From JADZFO01 sp964512635 (GTDB lineage Bacteria > 4484-113 > JAFGCY01), in contig CAZEJB010000011.1 of NCBI GenBank assembly GCA_964512635.1, positions 42,671 to 106,670 of the forward strand: 64,000 nt of DNA. The letters are read 5' to 3'. The position numbers and the translations under genes are program-made. Position 1 is the stretch's first letter. Every line of letters begins with the position of its first letter. This document shows positions 60,014-64,000 of this stretch, in pieces. The notes under the pieces are model-generated. The model was given only the letters and a program-made list of their open reading frames with translations. It had not been told where the DNA came from and ran no database searches.

Positions 60014-60019
60014 AGTATA
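60014..60019 (-). promoter_or_regulatory. TATACT box upstream of the 57679-59943 gene
   Basis: TATACT on the minus strand, 70 nt before ATG 59943; same hexamer as upstream of three other dockerin-type lipoprotein genes. Confidence 0.35.
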
Positions 60020-60103
60020 ACACCGCTGCAGTCACTGGGCTCTGCGAAATACGGACCGCCAGCGCTGGCCTGGCAGCGTTACTGCTTTGCCGCATCCTGT
60101 GTC

Positions 60104-60109
60104 TAAACT
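60104..60109 (+). promoter_or_regulatory. -10-like TAAACT, leaderless arrangement
   Basis: TAAACT followed by exactly 6 nt and then ATG 60116; no SD. Confidence 0.45.
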
Positions 60110-60115
60110 AGCACC

Positions 60116-60946
60116 ATGAGCGAAATGACCGAAATGGCACTGGCTACTCCGGAGAATCTGCGGGTCGCGGAGCTGGTGTGCTACTGCTCCGATTTCAACG
60201 CTGCGCTGGACTTTTACACCACCAGACTCGGCTTCAAACTCAGCTGGAAGGCCGAGGGCTTTTGCGGCCTTGAGGTGACCGACCAGTACCGTCTGTCGCT
60301 GGTGGATGCGAAGTATGAAGCAGGCTGGCAGCCGGGCAAGCCGGTCCCTCCGGCGCAGCTGTCCCTGCAAAGCGACGATCTGGCCGCCAGCATCGCGCGA
60401 ATCCGCATGCTCGGCTATGCCATCAGTGATCTCAGTGGCGATCCAGCGAGTAACGTCACCACCATGATGACAAGCCCGGACGGGCAGCAGATATTCATCT
60501 TTCAGGACAGCGGCGGTGGTGAGCTGATTGTCCCAGGACCATCAAAGGAGCCCTATCCATTTGTGGAGGCGCTGGTCTTCGTCAATGACCTTGCCGCGGC
60601 AGAAGGCTTCTACCGCGACTGCTTCGGGCTGCGGCCCTTCATGCGACATGGGGATGTGTACACTGGCCTTCTCGGCAGCGGCGAAAGTGGCGCCGGGCTG
60701 GTCGTTGGACTGATGCGCTGGAGCGAATGGTGGGATACGCCCGCGCCGGAAACCCCGCCGGCACCAGCGCGGCTGACCCTGGAATGCCCACAGCTCGCCA
60801 GCGAGCACGCGAGGCTGCAGGCGGCAGGCGCAAACCCCGGCCAGCTGAAGAGCTGCACGATGGGCCTGAGCTGGTTTACTGTTGCCGACCCGGATGGCAA
60901 CCTGATCACTTACTGGGAGTACGTGAAGCCGGCCGAAATGCAGTAG
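60116..60946 (+). CDS. Two-domain VOC (glyoxalase/bleomycin-resistance-like) protein
   Basis: 276 residues, two tandem vicinal-oxygen-chelate domains. Domain one (about 15-135) begins VAELVCYCSDFNAALDFY and ends SPDGQQIFIFQ. Domain two (about 145-270) begins VEALVFVNDLAAAEGFY and ends DPDGNLITYWEY. The repeated DPDGN-type ending and beta-alpha-beta-beta-beta pattern are diagnostic. Substrate and metal are unknown; isomerases, dioxygenases and drug-binding proteins share the fold. It is probably translated from a leaderless mRNA. Confidence 0.85.
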   Translation: MSEMTEMALATPENLRVAELVCYCSDFNAALDFYTTRLGFKLSWKAEGFCGLEVTDQYRLSLVDAKYEAGWQPGKPVPPAQLSLQSDDLAASIARIRMLGYAISDLSGDPASNVTTMMTSPDGQQIFIFQDSGGGELIVPGPSKEPYPFVEALVFVNDLAAAEGFYRDCFGLRPFMRHGDVYTGLLGSGESGAGLVVGLMRWSEWWDTPAPETPPAPARLTLECPQLASEHARLQAAGANPGQLKSCTMGLSWFTVADPDGNLITYWEYVKPAEMQ

Positions 60947-60997
60947 ACAATGGCCCCGGGCTTCGGCCAGCTTGGGATGCTTGGAAAAAACTTCCGG

Positions 60998-61780
60998 TCA
61001 GCTTCCGCTTTGCACCGCGTAAATATCCTTCACCTGCTGCGCGGTGATCTCGGTCAGCAGCACGGGTTCGCGGCTGTCCAGCCCACCTTCCACCGGAAGG
61101 CTCTGGCCGTCAAAGCTGAACAGCGCGCCGATCTCATGGGTCTCGCGGTTCTCAAAGATTGTGCAGCCGCGGCGCACCGAAGGCAGCCGCTGAGCCTTGA
61201 GCTGAACTACCAGCACACTGGCGGTCCAGTCCGGGACAAACAGCGCCTGCCACATCTCGCCGATCAGGGTCTGGCCCAGCAGTTCGCCGTCCTTGCTGTA
61301 GCGGTGATAGGCCTGCGGTCCGCCATAGCCGGCAATGCTTCCCTCGGCCGGCGCGGCGGAGCCCAGCGGTCCAAGCGTGATCACCTCGCCGCTCGGCAGC
61401 ACCATGTTGCGAATCGCCGGCGCTTTAGCCAGCCAGTCCGGAACACGCGGGCAGGCTGCGGCCCAGATTTCATTGCGGCGCGCGGCCAGTGCGCTTTTCA
61501 TCTGCTCGTCCATCAGGCCATAGAAACTGACCTGGTTGACACAGTGCTCCGTGCTCGGTGGGACAGCGCCGCTCAGGCGGCCCAGGCCTTCCTGCAGCTC
61601 GGCCAGCTGCGGCCTGATGAAGCCTTCCTTGGTGACGACCGCGCTGTACCACTGGCCGCCTTCCACCCGGTTCAGCGCCGGGCTGCGGCTGATTCCGGCC
61701 AGCGCCTGCTCATAGATCCAGCGGTCCCAGTCGGCATACTCCGCGGCGAAGGGACTGGCCGGGTCATTGATGTCGCGCAC
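60998..61780 (-). CDS. Secreted repeat-family protein, part downstream of an in-frame TGA
   Basis: 260 residues from GTG 61780. Recognisable family stretches are NDPASPFAAEYADWDRWIYE, VPDWLAKAPAIRNMVLPSGE followed by VITLGPLGS, and YHRYSKDGELLG, all matching the gene at 62035. The same frame continues upstream through GENPVAV to a TGA at 61801-61799, and homology to the paralogue (RWVVVQPLNDPANP) extends into those six codons. No SD precedes the GTG. It is probably the 3' part of a gene broken by one nonsense change, or the TGA is a sequence error. Confidence 0.65.
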   Translation of the reverse strand: MRDINDPASPFAAEYADWDRWIYEQALAGISRSPALNRVEGGQWYSAVVTKEGFIRPQLAELQEGLGRLSGAVPPSTEHCVNQVSFYGLMDEQMKSALAARRNEIWAAACPRVPDWLAKAPAIRNMVLPSGEVITLGPLGSAAPAEGSIAGYGGPQAYHRYSKDGELLGQTLIGEMWQALFVPDWTASVLVVQLKAQRLPSVRRGCTIFENRETHEIGALFSFDGQSLPVEGGLDSREPVLLTEITAQQVKDIYAVQSGS

Positions 61781-61798
61781 GGCGACAGGGTTCTCGCC

Positions 61799-61972
61799 TC
61801 AGGCAAAGGCCATCAGCACCGGCTTTTGTGGTTCAGGAGCCGTGCTGCTGACTTCAGCAGCGACCGGCGCGCTGGTCGCGGCCGGCTCCGCCGGGGCGCT
61901 GTCCTCAGCACGGGCCAGCCAGGGGCCGGCGGCAAGGATGCCTAGTCCAACCAGAAGAATTGTCCTGCGCAT
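61799..61972 (-). CDS. Signal-peptide ORF, 5' part of the interrupted gene
   Basis: 57 residues from ATG 61972: signal peptide (MRRTILLVGLGILAAG, cleavage after ARA) and an Ala/Pro/Glu-rich linker ending in TGA. GAGG lies 6 nt before the ATG and TACAAT (61994-61989) gives a short leader. It is in the same frame as the ORF ending at 60998, separated from that ORF's GTG by the TGA and six sense codons, so the two were very likely one gene of about 320 codons. Confidence 0.6.
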   Translation of the reverse strand: MRRTILLVGLGILAAGPWLARAEDSAPAEPAATSAPVAAEVSSTAPEPQKPVLMAFA

Positions 61973-62034
61973 AGCAAACCTCAATGAGATTGTATTCCCC
62001 GGCAGCAGTCGAGATTCCTGCCTCCAACGATCAG

Positions 62035-64000
62035 CTAGTCCGGACCCTGGGCTTCGAAGAGCCGCAGAAGTTCATTGTATTCCCACCAGCGCAGCGCCAG
62101 CGGATAGCCATGCAGCGGCTGGTCTACTGCCAGCGGGCTGCCGTCCCAGTCGTAAGCTTCTACGACCTCACGGGACTGTTTGTCAGCCACCACCGTGATC
62201 CCAGCGTCGCTGCTCCAGAGCATCCCGCGCGCCTCGAGGTCAGGAAAGTGCTGCAGCAGGGCCAGGTTGTAGAGGGCACATGGCGGCGCAGCGCCGGCCG
62301 GCAGCGCGTTTATGTGCGAGCCATCCGGTGCATAGCGGTGGTACTGGCCGTCAAAGCTGCCGAGGCGTCGGTCGGCGTTGTAATCCAGTGTCCGGTCGGG
62401 GTTGTAGCTGCCGAGCGGACCATAGGTAATGACGTCGCCACTCGGCGCAAAGGCAGCACGCTCTGCGGGCTGTTCGATCAGCCAGGCCGGAATGCGCGGC
62501 CAGCCCAGTCCCTTCGCGGCCAGCAGGCTCCCTTGCGCTTCGTAGAGCTGAGCCTGCAGATCCGCAGGCATCTCCCCGCCGCAATTGAGCACGAACTTGT
62601 TCTGCTGATCCTGCACCACGCTCCAGGCCTCGCGCTGGTCGCGTTCCGCAACATCCAGAAGATCATCCACGCTTGAGTGTGCGAAGGGTACAACGAATCC
62701 ATCGGCGTCTACCCGCAGTTCAACGTACTGCCAGGGGTCAGAGCTGTCCACGGCCATACCAAAGTTGTTCAGGATCCGCTGTTCTTCCGCGCTGGGCTCA
62801 CGCTTTTCGGCGGCCAGCCGGGCGCGAAGATCGCTCTGGTCTCGGCGCTGTTTTTCAAAGGCGGCGTCCAGGCGCGGGTTCCGGGCATTGTGCTGAGCCA
62901 GCAGCCAGGCGTCCCAGGGTCCATAGCTGCCGCGCCAGGGATTAGCCGGGTCGTTCAGCGGCTGCACGACAACCCAGCGCCTTGAACTGCCGTCTGTTAC
63001 GGTGACCTCTTCGAGGCTGCGGGCCCGACCGCTGAAGCGGTCCCCCGCGATCAGCGGCCGGGGCCGCGGGGTAGGGTCGGCAATGATCGGCCCCTGTTCT
63101 GTGCCGGCAAAGGGCGACTGGGTGTCAGCGCTTGTGGCCCCGGATGCCAACTGCGCCTCATAAACTTGCTTCAGGGATTCGCCGGTAATCGCGTTGCCAC
63201 AGCGCTTGTACCTGCGCATCAGCGGCTGATTCGGGTCAATGATTGTGCCGTCATAGTCAAAGCAGGCGAGGATCTCGCGGTCAGGCTGAGTCGGTGTCGG
63301 GCTCCCCGGCAACATCGCAGCCAGATCTTCCTTAACTACGGCAAATGTGCCTTCTCCAACATGCCGCGACAGGTTATTGCCGCTGTAGCTGTTTAGCACG
63401 CTGTCCATCTGTGGCCAGTAGATCAGCATCCATTCGCCGCCCCGCCGGGGGTCAAGGTCATAGCTTCCAAGCAGGCGGCCTTCAAGGTCATAGCGATAGG
63501 TGAGCAGGCCGCGGTTCCGCTCGAAGTTAAGGCGGTCGTCTGCGTCCTCCGTGTACCGCAGTCCCAGCGGGCCGACGCACAGAATCTCTCCGTTGGGTAC
63601 GAACACAGTCTCCAGGGGCGGATTCTCGCCCAGCCATGCCGGGATCGGCGGATAGTCAGCGGGGTTAAGCTGGGACCACTGACGGCCCTCGAATTCCTGC
63701 AGCTCAGCCGGCAGGCTGCCAACGGCGTAAACCTTGTGCAGCCCATCAAAGAGCTTCAGCATGCTTTCGGGATTTGGCCGGAAATTGATTCTTTCAGCCG
63801 GTGTCTTCCACTCCAGCAGTTCCTGTCTGCGGCGCTGCTGCAGTGCGATGGGAAGCAGGTATCCCTGCTCATCAGCGTAGGACATTTGAAGCCGCCAGTC
63901 CGCCGGACGCGTCTGCGCCAGCGCGCGGGCTTCCGGGCCGGCGCCATACTGGGCCTGAACCTCCGCCTCGCTCAGCAATGCCGTATGGTCATAGACCCAG
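62035..64000 (-). CDS. Secreted repeat-family protein with internal duplication, 5' end outside window
   Basis: The frame is open from 62035 to the window edge (about 655 codons), so the N-terminus is missing; TTG 63978 is only an internal codon, since the homologous WVYDHTALL precedes it. Two or more copies of a unit are present: IPAWLGENPPLETVFVPNGE with GPLGLRY, and IPAWLIEQPAERAAFAPSGD with ITYGPLGSYN, each followed by an RxL...YRYDLEGRLLG or YHRYAPDGSHI segment. NDPANPWRGSYGPWDAW marks the unit start. No catalytic motif or known domain. The interrupted gene downstream is a single-unit relative. Confidence 0.65.
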   Translation of the reverse strand, partial: WVYDHTALLSEAEVQAQYGAGPEARALAQTRPADWRLQMSYADEQGYLLPIALQQRRRQELLEWKTPAERINFRPNPESMLKLFDGLHKVYAVGSLPAELQEFEGRQWSQLNPADYPPIPAWLGENPPLETVFVPNGEILCVGPLGLRYTEDADDRLNFERNRGLLTYRYDLEGRLLGSYDLDPRRGGEWMLIYWPQMDSVLNSYSGNNLSRHVGEGTFAVVKEDLAAMLPGSPTPTQPDREILACFDYDGTIIDPNQPLMRRYKRCGNAITGESLKQVYEAQLASGATSADTQSPFAGTEQGPIIADPTPRPRPLIAGDRFSGRARSLEEVTVTDGSSRRWVVVQPLNDPANPWRGSYGPWDAWLLAQHNARNPRLDAAFEKQRRDQSDLRARLAAEKREPSAEEQRILNNFGMAVDSSDPWQYVELRVDADGFVVPFAHSSVDDLLDVAERDQREAWSVVQDQQNKFVLNCGGEMPADLQAQLYEAQGSLLAAKGLGWPRIPAWLIEQPAERAAFAPSGDVITYGPLGSYNPDRTLDYNADRRLGSFDGQYHRYAPDGSHINALPAGAAPPCALYNLALLQHFPDLEARGMLWSSDAGITVVADKQSREVVEAYDWDGSPLAVDQPLHGYPLALRWWEYNELLRLFEAQGPD

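Noticed and set aside
1..64000. CRISPR arrays, rRNA or tRNA genes, prophage
   Set aside because: No regularly spaced direct repeats, no recognisable rRNA or tRNA segments in the intergenic gaps, and no phage structural or integrase genes.

Overview
The window is about 64 kb of GC-rich (roughly 60-65% by eye) bacterial chromosome. It carries ordinary housekeeping genes: clpP, aspA, holA, parA/parB, rbfA, nrnA, guaA, lexA and pyrE. I see no rRNA, tRNA, CRISPR array, integrase or transposase gene. I cannot name the organism. The mix suggests a poorly sampled lineage: many lipoproteins, cohesin/dockerin-like surface proteins, and many genes whose start codon lies 6 nt after a TANNNT box with no Shine-Dalgarno sequence.

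Layout. 1-6.2 kb: a zinc-uptake lipoprotein (cut by the window edge) behind a palindromic operator, a divergent RmlD-like reductase, and two large lipoproteins (PLD-like with degenerate HKD motifs; NHL-repeat). 6.2-15.4 kb: isochorismatase-like hydrolase, ClpP, a zinc-ribbon protein, a B12-binding-type radical SAM protein, a thioesterase, a large duplicated membrane protein, and a three-gene envelope operon. 15.5-20 kb: aspartase with a histone-like tail, then an AT-richer island with an OLD-family ATPase/TOPRIM nuclease and a DUF3892 protein. 20-34.8 kb: TMEM175-like channel, cupin, HolA, crotonase, ParAB, RbfA-NrnA, a cohesin-only lipoprotein and several unknown envelope proteins. 34.9-37.1 kb: two adjacent restriction-like nucleases (RAMA-domain and DUF4268). 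37.1-38.8 kb: GuaA.

38.9-60 kb is dominated by six large lipoproteins with one plan: lipobox, cohesin-like beta-sandwich (missing in one), paired dockerin-type calcium loops, an Fn3-like segment, then PKD repeats and/or a propeller-like region. Two are recent tandem duplicates, and a decayed fragment lies beside them. A cohesin-only copy lies at 32.2 kb. Because cohesin-like and dockerin-like modules sit on the same lipid-anchored chains, I infer a non-cellulosomal surface network that could self-associate. This is the best candidate here for an undescribed system. LexA, an MFS pump, PyrE and membrane proteins of a duplicated-module family are interspersed.

60-64 kb: a two-domain VOC protein and two members of an unknown secreted repeat family, one split by an in-frame TGA and one running off the window end.

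Two gene-expression modes coexist. One has a TANNNT box 5-6 nt before the start codon and no SD, predicting leaderless mRNA. The other has a 20-40 nt leader with a GGAGG-type SD, used by most lipoprotein genes, several of which share a TATACT -10 box.
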